The position numbers and the translations under genes were made by a program. Source: Chryseobacterium koreense CCUG 49689 (GTDB taxonomy: Bacteria; Bacteroidota; Bacteroidia; Flavobacteriales; Weeksellaceae). From it: a stretch of 64,000 bases of DNA. Position 1 is the first letter of the stretch; every line of letters starts with the position of its first letter. This document shows positions 43,246-51,861 of the stretch, in pieces. The DNA lies in the NCBI RefSeq assembly GCF_001045435.1, contig NZ_LFNG01000002.1:1-64000 (forward strand), in the 5' to 3' direction. A model generated the notes under the pieces. That model worked only from the letters and a program-made list of their open reading frames with translations. It was not told the DNA's origin and searched no databases.

Positions 43246-44505
43246 ATGAACTCCGAACTGAAAGACACTAAAGATTTTCTGCAGACCATTAGCGATTCCA
43301 TTCATTATTGGGTAAGAGGCAACTTACCCGACAGTTGGGTTCTCTTTTGGCAAATCGTGCTGAAACTTTTATTTCTTTTTCTGGTTATTTTTCTGGTCGG
43401 TTTCTTAGTGAAAATGTTGGTGAATGGGATTTTCCGGGTGTTTTTTTTTAAAGATAAATATCCCGTTCTAAAATCCATTTACCAATCGCGGATTACCAAT
43501 TCTTTCGCCAATCTGATGGCGCTTCTGTTTGGGAGCTATGCGCTGTTTTCCATTTTTTACCGGCATCCTAAAAGTTTCACACTTTTGGAAAGGATGATCG
43601 GACTGATCATCGTATTTGTAGTTGCGGGAATGCTTTATCGCGGATTGGCGGCATTTCGAAACTATTACATCATCATGAAGAACCACTATAGAATCATTGC
43701 GCTGAATGCGGTTTCGCAGACTGTGCGGATTTTTGGGATTTTTATTTCCGCGGTGGTGGCTATTTGTGTGATATTCGGAATCAGCGGTTCTGCTATTGTG
43801 GGAAGTTTGGGTGCGATCACTGCCGTTTTGGTGTTGATTTTTCGGGATATGATTTTGGGATTTGTAACCGGACTTCACGTGGCAACTTCTAAGAATTTGA
43901 AAGTCGGTGACTGGATTGGGATTCCGAAGTATAATCTGGAAGGAAATATCATAGACCTCAATCTCTTGACTACCAAGATTCAGAATTTCGACAAGACCCT
44001 CTCCACGATTCCTACTTACGATCTTTTGACCACAGAAGTCAAGAATCTACAGGTAATGACGGAAAGCAATACCAGAAGAATCAAGCGTTCCATTATTTTT
44101 AATATCAATTCTTTTAAATTTCTGGACGGCGAAAATCTAGATAAACTCGCAAAAATCAATTTGATCAGCGATTATATTGAAACCAAAAGAGATGAAGTGA
44201 TCAAAAACAGATCCTCAATTCCAAACCCTGAACTTTTGATCAATGGGCGGCAACTGACCAATATCGGAGTTTTCCGTGAATATGTCTTTAATTATTTGAA
44301 AAACAATGAATTCATCGAACAGCAGGGAACCATCATCGTGAGACAGCTGGAGAATACGCCGCAAGGTATGCCGCTCGAAATTTACTGTTTCACCAACAGT
44401 TCGGTTTGGGCGAATTATGAGGATATTCTCGCGGATATTTTTGACCATCTTTTGGTGGCCTCCAAAGAATTCGATCTGCAGGTGATGCAGGTGAATCGTG
44501 CGTAA
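43246..44505 (+). CDS. Mechanosensitive ion channel, MscS family (YbdG-like)
   Basis: The 419 residues start at MNSELKDTKDF; the upstream frame extension overlaps the promoter box. About five membrane helices (about 30-195) end in the MscS pore-lining stretch GSAIVGSLGAITAVLVLIFRD. The beta domain follows (ATSKNLKVGDWIGIP, GNIIDLNLLTTKI, STIPTYDLLTTEV) and then an extended C-terminal domain (about 290-419). The ending QGMPLEIYCFTNSSVWANYEDI is characteristic of the YbdG/YnaI-like larger channels. The likely role is release of solutes on osmotic downshift. Confidence 0.9.
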   Translation: MNSELKDTKDFLQTISDSIHYWVRGNLPDSWVLFWQIVLKLLFLFLVIFLVGFLVKMLVNGIFRVFFFKDKYPVLKSIYQSRITNSFANLMALLFGSYALFSIFYRHPKSFTLLERMIGLIIVFVVAGMLYRGLAAFRNYYIIMKNHYRIIALNAVSQTVRIFGIFISAVVAICVIFGISGSAIVGSLGAITAVLVLIFRDMILGFVTGLHVATSKNLKVGDWIGIPKYNLEGNIIDLNLLTTKIQNFDKTLSTIPTYDLLTTEVKNLQVMTESNTRRIKRSIIFNINSFKFLDGENLDKLAKINLISDYIETKRDEVIKNRSSIPNPELLINGRQLTNIGVFREYVFNYLKNNEFIEQQGTIIVRQLENTPQGMPLEIYCFTNSSVWANYEDILADIFDHLLVASKEFDLQVMQVNRA

Positions 44506-44569
44506 AAAATGCCTTAAAAAATGAAATTGCCTCGCGTGAATTTTTTCGAGTAAATTAACCTCAAATCTA

Positions 44570-44585
44570 CCTGTCGGCAGACAGG
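44570..44585. repeat. Palindrome CCTGTCGGCAGACAGG, third copy
   Basis: Identical to the copy at 17557-17572, and again followed by CTCAAAC/TTCAAAC heptamers. Confidence 0.8.
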
Positions 44586-44586
44586 C

Positions 44587-44614
44587 CTCAAACTTCAAAC
44601 TTCAAACCTCAAAC
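44587..44614 (+). repeat. Heptamer array in the pdxJ leader
   Basis: CTCAAAC, TTCAAAC, TTCAAAC, CTCAAAC: four 7-mers, then AAATAAGA and the ATG at 44623. Confidence 0.85.
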
Positions 44615-44622
44615 AAATAAGA

Positions 44623-45342
44623 ATGACCAAACTCAGTGTAAATATCAACAAAATAGCCACCATCAGAAATGCAAGAGGCGGCGAACTTCCAAGTGTGACC
44701 GAAGCAGCGATAAAACTGCAGGATTTTGGCGCTCAAGGAATTACAGTTCATCCTCGTCCCGACGAAAGACATATTACCAGAAAAGATGTCTATGATTTGA
44801 AGCCTTTGATTACCACCGAGTTTAATATTGAAGGAAATCCACACCGTCCGTTTCTTGATATGGTGCTGGAAATCAAGCCGGAACAGGTGACTTTGGTTCC
44901 CGATGCAGATGACGCGATTACTTCCAATGCGGGTTGGGATTGTGAAAAAAATCTGGATTTTCTGAAATTGGTCATCGCTGAATTGAAGAATGCAGGTATA
45001 AGGACTTCCATTTTCCTTGACCCCAATCCGGAGATGGTAAAATTTGCCGCAGAAACCGGAACGGACCGAATCGAACTGTATACCGAAGCGTTTGCGAAAA
45101 ATTACCCGATCGACAAAGAATCAGCCATCAAACCGTATTACGAAACCGCTTTGGAAGCCACGAAATTCGGTTTGGGAATTAACGCGGGCCACGATTTGAG
45201 CCTGGATAACCTGAAATATTTCGCAGACCATATTCCCAATTTGCTGGAAGTTTCCATAGGACACGCCCTGATTTCCGAAGCGTTGTATATGGGACTGGAA
45301 AATACAGTTCAGGCGTATTTGAAAAGACTGGCGAAATGGTAG
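44623..45342 (+). CDS. pdxJ: Pyridoxine 5'-phosphate synthase
   Basis: PdxJ condenses 1-deoxyxylulose 5-phosphate with 3-amino-2-oxopropyl phosphate to give pyridoxine 5'-phosphate. The 239-residue TIM barrel has [60 protein letters not shown] and GINAGHDLS, the complete family path including the phosphate-binding end [19 protein letters not shown] 44623 follows the heptamer leader. Confidence 0.95.
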   Translation: MTKLSVNINKIATIRNARGGELPSVTEAAIKLQDFGAQGITVHPRPDERHITRKDVYDLKPLITTEFNIEGNPHRPFLDMVLEIKPEQVTLVPDADDAITSNAGWDCEKNLDFLKLVIAELKNAGIRTSIFLDPNPEMVKFAAETGTDRIELYTEAFAKNYPIDKESAIKPYYETALEATKFGLGINAGHDLSLDNLKYFADHIPNLLEVSIGHALISEALYMGLENTVQAYLKRLAKW

Positions 45343-45362
45343 AAATTCTCTAAATTTGAAGA

Positions 45363-45668
45363 ATGAATTCCGAAATTACAGTAAACGATTTTTCTAAACA
45401 TCTTTTTTGGGATGTGGATTTGAATGGTTTTGACTTGGAGAAACATAAAGAACAAATGATTCAAAAAGTTCTGGAATATGGTCAAATCGAAGATTGGAAT
45501 TTGCTGAAAAAATATTATGGTTTACAGACCATCAAAGAAGTTGCGCTTAATCTGAAAAGTTTAGATCCGGTAACGCTTTCGTTTGTATCGACTATTTTCA
45601 AAATTGACAAAAAAGAATTCAAATGCTTCGAACAGAGACAGTTAGTTCAGAATGTCTGGAACTCTTAA
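45363..45668 (+). CDS. DUF6922-like protein, partner of an AbiEii-type toxin
   Basis: The 101 residues are mostly helical: KHLFWDVDLNGFDLEKHK, VLEYGQIEDWNLLKKYYG, TIKEVALNLKSLDPVTLSFV and FKIDKKEFKCF. I recall this pattern as DUF6922, a domain that often precedes nucleotidyltransferase AbiEii genes in Bacteroidota and is thought to be the antitoxin side. It overlaps the truncated toxin gene by 46 bp in another frame. It appears intact although the toxin is not. It lies 20 bp after pdxJ. Confidence 0.78.
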   Translation: MNSEITVNDFSKHLFWDVDLNGFDLEKHKEQMIQKVLEYGQIEDWNLLKKYYGLQTIKEVALNLKSLDPVTLSFVSTIFKIDKKEFKCFEQRQLVQNVWNS

Positions 45669-45886
45669 ACTTTATCATGAAATCAGAAGTTTTTTCTGAT
45701 TTTATTTTAGTTGGTGGAACTGCTTTGGCACTTCAGTTGGGACATCGAAATTCAATAGATTTGGATCTATTTGGAAAAGTTACCATCGAACCTGATGCTT
45801 TTATTGAGGAACTTAAGCAATTTGGAAAAGTTCAAACCATTCAAAAATCAAGAAATGTCCTTATTTTATCTGTCAATAAATCTTGA
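45623..45886 (+). pseudogene. Truncated nucleotidyltransferase AbiEii-like toxin
   Basis: Only 87 codons remain. The start MLRTETVSSECLELLNFIMK and the nucleotidyltransferase core ILVGGTALALQLGHRNSIDLD (split motif GGTAL and DLDLF, two metal-binding Asp) are clear. The frame then ends at VLILSVNKS with a TGA. Full AbiEii proteins run to about 200-300 residues with VKVDF and helical C-terminal parts; none of this is visible in the 33 bp before the next gene. The toxin is thus lost by a 3' deletion. Confidence 0.8.
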
Positions 45887-45919
45887 CTTGTAAAAAAAGT
45901 AAAATCTAAAATAAATTTA

Positions 45920-46708
45920 ATGCAAATCCTCCACTCAAAAATATACGGGCAGGAAAAATCGGGGACCCCGCTTCTGGTTTTTCATGGACTTTTCGGAATG
46001 CTCGACAACTGGGGAAGTTTCGGTAAGGAAATGGGTGAGTTTTTTCCGGTTCATCTCATTGATTTAAGGAACCATGGCAAAAGTTTCCATTCCGAAGAAA
46101 TGTCGCACGATGATTTGGCGCATGATATCACGCATTACATGGCGCATCACGGGATCGAGAAAGCGAATTTGCTCGGCCATTCTCTCGGTGGAAAAGCAGT
46201 GATGCAGTTCGCCATAAAATATCCGATGAAAGTTGAAAAACTTATCGTGGTAGATATCGGTCCGAAAGCGTACCCGCCGCATCATCAGGGAATAATGAAG
46301 GCGCTGGAAAGCGTGGATTTCGAAAAAGTAAATTCCCGGCAGGAAGTGGAGGAAGTGCTGCACCAGTTCATTCCCGAAAAATCCGTCATTCAGTTTCTCA
46401 CAAAAAACCTTTATTGGAAAGACGACAAAAAATTGGATTGGAGATTCAATCTGAAAACTTTGTCCGAAAAATACAGCGAGTTTGTGTCGAATGCCATAAA
46501 ATACGGGGTTTTTGCCGGCGAAACTTTATTTATTGCAGGCGCAAAATCAAATTATATTCTTCCCCAAGACGAGTTTCAAATTAGGCAGCAATTCCCAAAT
46601 TCCTCCATCGTGAAGATCGAAAATGCGGGACATTGGGTCCAGGCGGAAAATCCGAAAGATTTTAATGGGGTGGTCAAGGATTTTATAGAGCATAAATTCG
46701 TGAGTTGA
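45920..46708 (+). CDS. Alpha/beta hydrolase (YbfF-like esterase)
   Basis: The 262 residues form a classic fold: HGLFGMLDNWGSFGKEM (oxyanion region), LIDLRNHGKSFHSEEMSHDDLA, nucleophile elbow LLGHSLGGKAVM (Ser about 92), VVDIGPKAYPPHHQG and the catalytic His in IENAGHWVQAENP. The order matches the YbfF branch of acyl-CoA/carboxyl esterases. The substrate is not evident. It starts 33 bp after the broken toxin and stands in a short plus-strand run with the SDR and acyl-CoA synthetase genes. Confidence 0.9.
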   Translation: MQILHSKIYGQEKSGTPLLVFHGLFGMLDNWGSFGKEMGEFFPVHLIDLRNHGKSFHSEEMSHDDLAHDITHYMAHHGIEKANLLGHSLGGKAVMQFAIKYPMKVEKLIVVDIGPKAYPPHHQGIMKALESVDFEKVNSRQEVEEVLHQFIPEKSVIQFLTKNLYWKDDKKLDWRFNLKTLSEKYSEFVSNAIKYGVFAGETLFIAGAKSNYILPQDEFQIRQQFPNSSIVKIENAGHWVQAENPKDFNGVVKDFIEHKFVS

Positions 46709-46735
46709 GATTTTTGAAAACGCACAATTAAAGTG

Positions 46736-46743
46736 TATTTTTG
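46736..46743 (+). promoter_or_regulatory. Promoter of the SDR gene (TTTG - 19 bp - TATTTTTG)
   Basis: TTTG at 46713-46716, 19 bp, TATTTTTG at 46736-46743. This is the best complete -33/-7 pair in the window; the ATG is at 46764. Confidence 0.75.
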
Positions 46744-46763
46744 TAAATTATTACTCAATACCC

Positions 46764-47771
46764 ATGGTCTTAGTAACTGGCGCCACAGGAATCCTCGGAA
46801 GAGTCATCGTTTTGGAACTGCTCAAACGGGGAAAATCCGTTCGCGCTTCGAAACGAAAGTTCAGCAACCTTGAGGAAGTCAGGAATTCTTTAAAATTTTA
46901 TACGGAAGATCCAGATGAAATTTTCAACCGAATCGAATGGGTAGATGTGGATTTTGAGGATATCGATTCCTTGAAAATGGTTTTGAATGGAGTGGGAGAA
47001 GTTTATCATTGTGCTGCGAAAGTCAGTTTCCATCCCAAAGACAGCAAGAAAATGTACCACACCAATATTGAAGGAACTAAAAACCTTTTGTATGCGTGTG
47101 AGAATTCTTCCGTAGAAAAATTCTGTTTCGTGAGTTCCATCGCGGTTTTGGACGGACTTAATGAAAAAGGGGAAATGGATGAAAACTCCGACTACAATCC
47201 GAAACTGAACCATTCTGCATACGCGGTTTCTAAACATTTTTCTGAAATGGAAGTTTGGCGCGCTGCAGCCGAAGGTTTAAAAGTGGTCATCGTCAATCCG
47301 GGAATCATCATCGGCAGTGGAAACTGGAAGGAAAGCAGCGGATTGATTTTCGAGAATTTTTCTAAACCGCTCACTTTTTCGGGCGGAACTTCCTATGTGG
47401 ATGTGCGCGATGTGGCGAAAATTTCAGCCGATTTGATGGATAAAAATATTTTTGGCGAAAGATTTATCTTGATTTCCGAAAACAAAAGATATCGCGAAAT
47501 GACCGCCTTCGTCCGAAAGAAACTGGGGAAATCCGAACCGAAAGTGATTTCAAAATCAGTATTGCGAGTCAGCCAGGTTTTAAATCTTTTTTTAGGATGG
47601 CTGATTTCACCTTTAAGAATGGCCAATACGGTAAATATCGAAGCGGTGACGAGCTTCCATCAAATATCAAATCAGAAAATAAAGAAAAAACTCGGGTTTG
47701 AATTCATCCCCGTCGAAGAAAGCCTCGAGTTCCATCTGAATAATTATTTAAATGACCAAAGCACGAAATAG
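46764..47771 (+). CDS. NAD(P)-dependent epimerase/dehydratase (extended SDR)
   Basis: The 335 residues begin with the dinucleotide-binding motif VLVTGATGILGRVIV (GxxGxxG). CAAKVSFHPKDSKKMYHTNIEGT, the catalytic YAVSKHFSE (YxxxK) and VIVNPGIIIGSG follow. The order resembles dihydroflavonol-reductase-like enzymes of the extended SDR family. The substrate is unknown; the next gene codes an acyl-CoA synthetase, so a lipid or isoprenoid substrate is possible but unproven. Confidence 0.88.
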   Translation: MVLVTGATGILGRVIVLELLKRGKSVRASKRKFSNLEEVRNSLKFYTEDPDEIFNRIEWVDVDFEDIDSLKMVLNGVGEVYHCAAKVSFHPKDSKKMYHTNIEGTKNLLYACENSSVEKFCFVSSIAVLDGLNEKGEMDENSDYNPKLNHSAYAVSKHFSEMEVWRAAAEGLKVVIVNPGIIIGSGNWKESSGLIFENFSKPLTFSGGTSYVDVRDVAKISADLMDKNIFGERFILISENKRYREMTAFVRKKLGKSEPKVISKSVLRVSQVLNLFLGWLISPLRMANTVNIEAVTSFHQISNQKIKKKLGFEFIPVEESLEFHLNNYLNDQSTK

Positions 47772-47818
47772 CGCCCTATTTTTCTTTAGGTTTTTCACTT
47801 ACATCTTCCCAACTTATT

Positions 47819-49579
47819 ATGAATGTCACTCATTTTCTCAATAGTAACACCCAAAAATTTCCATTAAAATCCGCCATCGGTTATAAGAAAAAAGAGGAAT
47901 GGAAGGAACTGAGCTGGGCAAATTTCCGGAGGATGGTTTTCAAGACGGCGAACGCGCTGAAAACTGCCGGAATCGTTGAAAATGATAGGGTTGCGATTTA
48001 TTCGGACAATTCAGCAGAATGGATTATTTTCGATTTGGCAGTACTTTCGCTTGGTGCGGTCACGGTTCCAATCTATTCCACCAATAATCTGGAACAGGCG
48101 GAATATATTCTCGCTGATTCCGAAGCAAAGATCATTTTGGTCGGAAATCAGGATCAATATGACGCCGCTGTTGAAATACTGAATAAAAATCAAGTGCTGC
48201 AGCAGATCATTGTGTCCAAAAAGTCCGTTTGGATCCAAAAGGAAAAATCACAATATCTGGAAGATTTCATCAAAAAATGCGATGAACACTTTGAGATAGT
48301 GGAAAAGGATGATGAAGATTTAGCCACAATCATTTACACTTCCGGAACCACCGGCGTTCCGAAAGGCGTGATGCTCACTCACGGGAATTTTTACAAATGT
48401 TTCGATGCACATTTTGATTTCTTTAAATTTAAAAACTTTGAAAATGAACATTCTCTTGCGTTTTTACCACTGACTCACGTTTTTGAAAGAAGCTGGACTT
48501 TGCTTTGTCTTTATGGCGGTGCCAAAGTAACTTTTCTGGAAAACACCAAACTTATTGCCAGTACTTTAACGGAAGTGAAGCCTACCATGATGTGCTCCGT
48601 TCCCAGATTCTACCAAAAAATCTATGCAGGAATCCAGGAAATGGTTTCGGAAAGTACTGAATCGAAAAAGAAGATTTTTAATTGGGCAATGAAAGTGGGT
48701 GCAGAAGTCGCTGAGTTAAAGCGGACCGGGAAATCCGTTTCGTTCTCATTAAAATTGAAAAATTATATCGCCAATACTTTAGTTTTCAAAAAGATAAAGC
48801 ACAAAATGGGTGGAAATCTCTGGTTCATGCCGTGTGGAGGAGCTTCCATTTCTGCGGAGGTGACCCAATTTTTCGACGCCATGGGAATCCACATTACCGT
48901 GGGTTATGGATTGACGGAAACTACCGCGACTTTGACCGCTTTTCCGTTTCAAAATTACGAGTACGGCACCGCGGGAATTACTTTGGGCGACACCAAAATC
49001 CGAATTGGCGAAAATGATGAGATTCAGGCCAAAGGAAGCGGAATCATGAAAGGTTATTACAAAAAGCCCGCTGAAACTGCCGAGGTTTTCACCAATGACG
49101 GTTGGTTCAAAACCGGTGATGCCGGTAAATTCGACGAAAAAGGAAATCTCGTGATTACCGATAGAATCAAGGATTTGATGAAGACTTCGAATGGGAAATA
49201 TGTCGCGCCACAACCGATTGAAAACCTTTTGTCCAATAATAATTTCATCACTCAAGCCATGGTGATTGCAGAGGGAAAACCTTTTGTCACCGCTTTGATT
49301 ATTCCCAATTTTGAGGCCTTAAAAGAACTGTTGCCCAAACTGAATATTCCATTCACCAGCTGGGAAGAGATTGTGAATACAGATAAAATTAAGGATTTTT
49401 ACCATCAAAAACTGGACGAAATCCAAAAGCAGCTTTCCGGTTTTGAAAAAGTGAAAAAATTTGTTTTGATGCCGGCGGAATTTGAAATCACCACCGGTGA
49501 AATCACCCCAACTTTGAAAGTGAAACGAAATGTGGTTTTGGCGAAATATGTTGATTTGATTGACAAAATGTATTCTTAA
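47819..49579 (+). CDS. Long-chain acyl-CoA synthetase (AMP-forming)
   Basis: The 586 residues belong to the ANL superfamily: the AMP-binding P-loop is TIIYTSGTTGVPKGVMLTH (about 171-189), then HVFERSWTLLCLYGGAKVTF, MCSVPRFYQKIYAGI, GYGLTETTATLT and DGWFKTGDAGKFDEKGN, with the C-terminal lysine region GEITPTLKVKRNVV. The HVFERS block and size are typical of the FadD15-like long-chain group. It activates fatty acids to acyl-CoA. Confidence 0.92.
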   Translation: MNVTHFLNSNTQKFPLKSAIGYKKKEEWKELSWANFRRMVFKTANALKTAGIVENDRVAIYSDNSAEWIIFDLAVLSLGAVTVPIYSTNNLEQAEYILADSEAKIILVGNQDQYDAAVEILNKNQVLQQIIVSKKSVWIQKEKSQYLEDFIKKCDEHFEIVEKDDEDLATIIYTSGTTGVPKGVMLTHGNFYKCFDAHFDFFKFKNFENEHSLAFLPLTHVFERSWTLLCLYGGAKVTFLENTKLIASTLTEVKPTMMCSVPRFYQKIYAGIQEMVSESTESKKKIFNWAMKVGAEVAELKRTGKSVSFSLKLKNYIANTLVFKKIKHKMGGNLWFMPCGGASISAEVTQFFDAMGIHITVGYGLTETTATLTAFPFQNYEYGTAGITLGDTKIRIGENDEIQAKGSGIMKGYYKKPAETAEVFTNDGWFKTGDAGKFDEKGNLVITDRIKDLMKTSNGKYVAPQPIENLLSNNNFITQAMVIAEGKPFVTALIIPNFEALKELLPKLNIPFTSWEEIVNTDKIKDFYHQKLDEIQKQLSGFEKVKKFVLMPAEFEITTGEITPTLKVKRNVVLAKYVDLIDKMYS

Positions 49580-49699
49580 GGACAAATCGTAAATGGTCCG
49601 ATTTTCAAAGTCAATCAAATCGCAGTTTGTTCCCATTAATTTTAGAACTGAACACTTAAACATTGTGAAACTCTTTTTTCTTTGTGTTAAATAATAATT

Positions 49700-50755
49700 A
49701 TGACAAACGAATTTTTAGGAAATCCAAATTTCAATATTTCATCGCAAACCGTTTCAGCGAGTTGTCCTTCAAACATCGCCCTCATCAAATATTGGGGGAA
49801 ATACGAAAACCAGATTCCGGCAAACCCAAGTATCAGTTATACCTTAAATCACTGTAAAACCAATACCTCAATGGAATTTTTGGCAGATGAAAAATTTTCT
49901 GTCAAGACTTTTCTCGCCGGAAATGAAGAAAAAAAATTCGCCGAAAAAATCGAGAAATATTTTAAAGACATTGAGCCATTTTTGCCTTGGATCTTAAAAG
50001 GGAAATACATTATTAAAACCGAAAATACCTTTCCGCACAGTTCGGGAATTGCCAGTTCCGCTTCGGGTTTTGGTGCCATTGCCAAATGTCTGATGGATTT
50101 GGATGAAGAATTTTCCGGGAAAATGGATGCGGATTTTAAACTCAGGAAAGCCAGTTTCATCGCCCGATTGGGAAGTGGAAGTGCGTGCAGAAGTTTGTAT
50201 GACGGACTTGTTGTTTGGGGCGAAACCAAAGAAGTTCCCACGAGTTCGGATCTTTTCGCGGTTCCCTATCCAAATGATGAAATTCATTCGGTTTTCAAGA
50301 GTTTCAATGATTGGGTTTTATTGATTCATGAAGGTGAAAAATCGGTGAGTTCCACGGTTGGACATGGTTTGATGAAAACCAATCCCTATGCGGAACGAAG
50401 ATTCAAGGAAGCTCATGAGAATTTTTCATTGTTAAAAGAAATTTTAAAAACCGGCGACATCTCGCGATTTATGCAACTGGTAGAACATGAGGCTTTGACG
50501 CTTCACGCGATGATGATGATGAGCGAACCGGCATTTATTTTAATGAAAACCGGTACTTTGGAAGTCATCCACAAAATCTGGAATTTCCGAAAAGAGACCG
50601 GACTCCATTTGTTCTTTACTTTAGATGCAGGAGCGAATGTCCACTTGCTTTTTCCAGAAAATGCCGAGGCTGACAAAATCAGGGAATTTGTCGTAAAGGA
50701 ATTGTTGCAACATACCCAAAATGGCGGAGTGGTGAAGGATGAGATGAGGTTTTGA
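49700..50755 (+). CDS. mvaD: Diphosphomevalonate decarboxylase
   Basis: MvaD converts diphosphomevalonate to isopentenyl diphosphate, the last step of the mevalonate pathway used by many flavobacteria. The 351-residue GHMP kinase-fold protein has CPSNIALIKYWGKYENQIPA, the ATP loop TFPHSSGIASSASGFGAIA, ARLGSGSACRSLYDGLVVWG and the catalytic Asp region FFTLDAGANVHLL. No other mevalonate gene is adjacent. It is followed at 1 bp by a small open frame. Confidence 0.93.
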   Translation: MTNEFLGNPNFNISSQTVSASCPSNIALIKYWGKYENQIPANPSISYTLNHCKTNTSMEFLADEKFSVKTFLAGNEEKKFAEKIEKYFKDIEPFLPWILKGKYIIKTENTFPHSSGIASSASGFGAIAKCLMDLDEEFSGKMDADFKLRKASFIARLGSGSACRSLYDGLVVWGETKEVPTSSDLFAVPYPNDEIHSVFKSFNDWVLLIHEGEKSVSSTVGHGLMKTNPYAERRFKEAHENFSLLKEILKTGDISRFMQLVEHEALTLHAMMMMSEPAFILMKTGTLEVIHKIWNFRKETGLHLFFTLDAGANVHLLFPENAEADKIREFVVKELLQHTQNGGVVKDEMRF

Positions 50756-50756
50756 A

Positions 50757-50951
50757 ATGAAATTTCATCAAGAAATAAAGTTGAGAATTGCAAAACGGCG
50801 CTTTCAAAATTTTGGATTTGGTGATGAGATTCCCTTAAGAAAAACGTTTAGGGAAAATGGTCAGTATTTATTTCCCATTGCGTTTTTTTCCATACTTGCG
50901 ATTTTTTATTTAAAAAATCGAACAATCGAAGGAAGCGAGAAGGTTTCCTGA
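50757..50951 (+). CDS. Small single-pass membrane protein (uncertain)
   Basis: The 64-residue frame starts one base after the mvaD stop (TGAAATG), so it could be translated by reinitiation. It has a basic N-terminus (FHQEIKLRIAKRRFQNF) and one membrane helix (YLFPIAFFSILAIFYL). I do not recognise a family. The tight coupling and sensible topology speak for it, the short length against it. Confidence 0.45.
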   Translation: MKFHQEIKLRIAKRRFQNFGFGDEIPLRKTFRENGQYLFPIAFFSILAIFYLKNRTIEGSEKVS

Positions 50952-51017
50952 ACAAAAGATTTTCTGTGGGTGTTGAAAGTTGACGATAGATTGAGCTTAA
51001 ATCTCAAAAAATTAAGC

Positions 51018-51209
51018 CTACTTTCTCACCAATCTGCTCATGTAATGCAGCACTAAGACCAGTACAACTCCCAAAATTCCGGCAGAGAGAGAAAGGATGA
51101 ATTTGGCGTTTTCTTCATGCCAAAATCCAAGATCCCACTCGATCACATAGAGATTGAAACCGATAAAAATAATGAAAAGTGCTAAGAATATTTTATAGAA
51201 TCGCTGCAT
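51018..51209 (-). CDS. Small two-helix membrane protein
   Basis: The 63 residues have two membrane helices: FYKIFLALFIIFIGFNLYVI and FILSLSAGILGVVLVLVLHYM, joined by a short EWDLGFWHEEN loop, with a basic end SRLVRK. It starts 12 bp after the MarC-family gene stop and is probably cotranscribed. The function is unknown; it looks like a conserved hypothetical of flavobacteria. Confidence 0.72.
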   Translation of the reverse strand: MQRFYKIFLALFIIFIGFNLYVIEWDLGFWHEENAKFILSLSAGILGVVLVLVLHYMSRLVRK

Positions 51210-51221
51210 TTTTGGCCTGGT

Positions 51222-51818
51222 TTAGAATTTCACGTATGTTGAAAATAACTGTGCAAAGTTAGCGGTAAATAATTTAATGGCAATCGCCAAAAGCACAATT
51301 CCGAAAACTTTTTGCAAAATCTGAAGCGTCGTGGGACCCAATATTCTTTCGAGCCAGTTTGCCGATTTTAAAACCAGATAGACAAATAGCGTATTTAAAA
51401 GAATAGCCGAAATAATATTGATGTCGTGATAGTTTGCACGAAGGGAAAGTAACGTGGTCAAAGTCCCGGCACCTGCAACGAGTGGAAATGCGATCGGAAC
51501 GATGGATGCTGCTTTCGCCTCGGTGTGTTTGTGGATTTCAATTCCTAAAATCATTTCCAATGCAATAATGAAGATGACCAAAGCACCTGCAATGGCAAAC
51601 GAGTATACATCGACTCCGATGAATTTCAGGATTTTGTTTCCGATGAAAAGAAATGCAAGCATCAATGCACCCGCAACGATCGCCGCTCTTTCAGACTCGA
51701 TTTTTCCAAATTTTTGTTTTAAACCGACGATTACCGGAAGTGATCCCACGATGTCAATCACCGCAAACAAAACCATTGCGGTGGTAAGTGTTTCTTTAAT
51801 GGAGAAAAATTCAAACAT
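51222..51818 (-). CDS. MarC family integral membrane protein
   Basis: The 198 residues carry six membrane helices typical for MarC/UPF0056: FAVIDIVGSLPVIVGLKQK, ALMLAFLFIGNKILKFIGV, AFAIAGALVIFIIALEMILGI-like, PIAFPLVAGAGTLTTLLSL and LQKVFGIVLLAIAIKL. The FP(L/I)xAGPG-like loop (FPLVAGAGT) is the family mark. The name derives from the mar locus, but no drug-resistance role is proven. Confidence 0.9.
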   Translation of the reverse strand: MFEFFSIKETLTTAMVLFAVIDIVGSLPVIVGLKQKFGKIESERAAIVAGALMLAFLFIGNKILKFIGVDVYSFAIAGALVIFIIALEMILGIEIHKHTEAKAASIVPIAFPLVAGAGTLTTLLSLRANYHDINIISAILLNTLFVYLVLKSANWLERILGPTTLQILQKVFGIVLLAIAIKLFTANFAQLFSTYVKF

Positions 51819-51861
51819 TCCTTCAAATTAATAATTTGGCAAAAATATAAAAAATAATTGA

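Noticed and set aside
45363-45886. Functional toxin-antitoxin pair
   Set aside because: The toxin part stops after 87 codons, so only the partner gene is intact; annotated as remnant instead.
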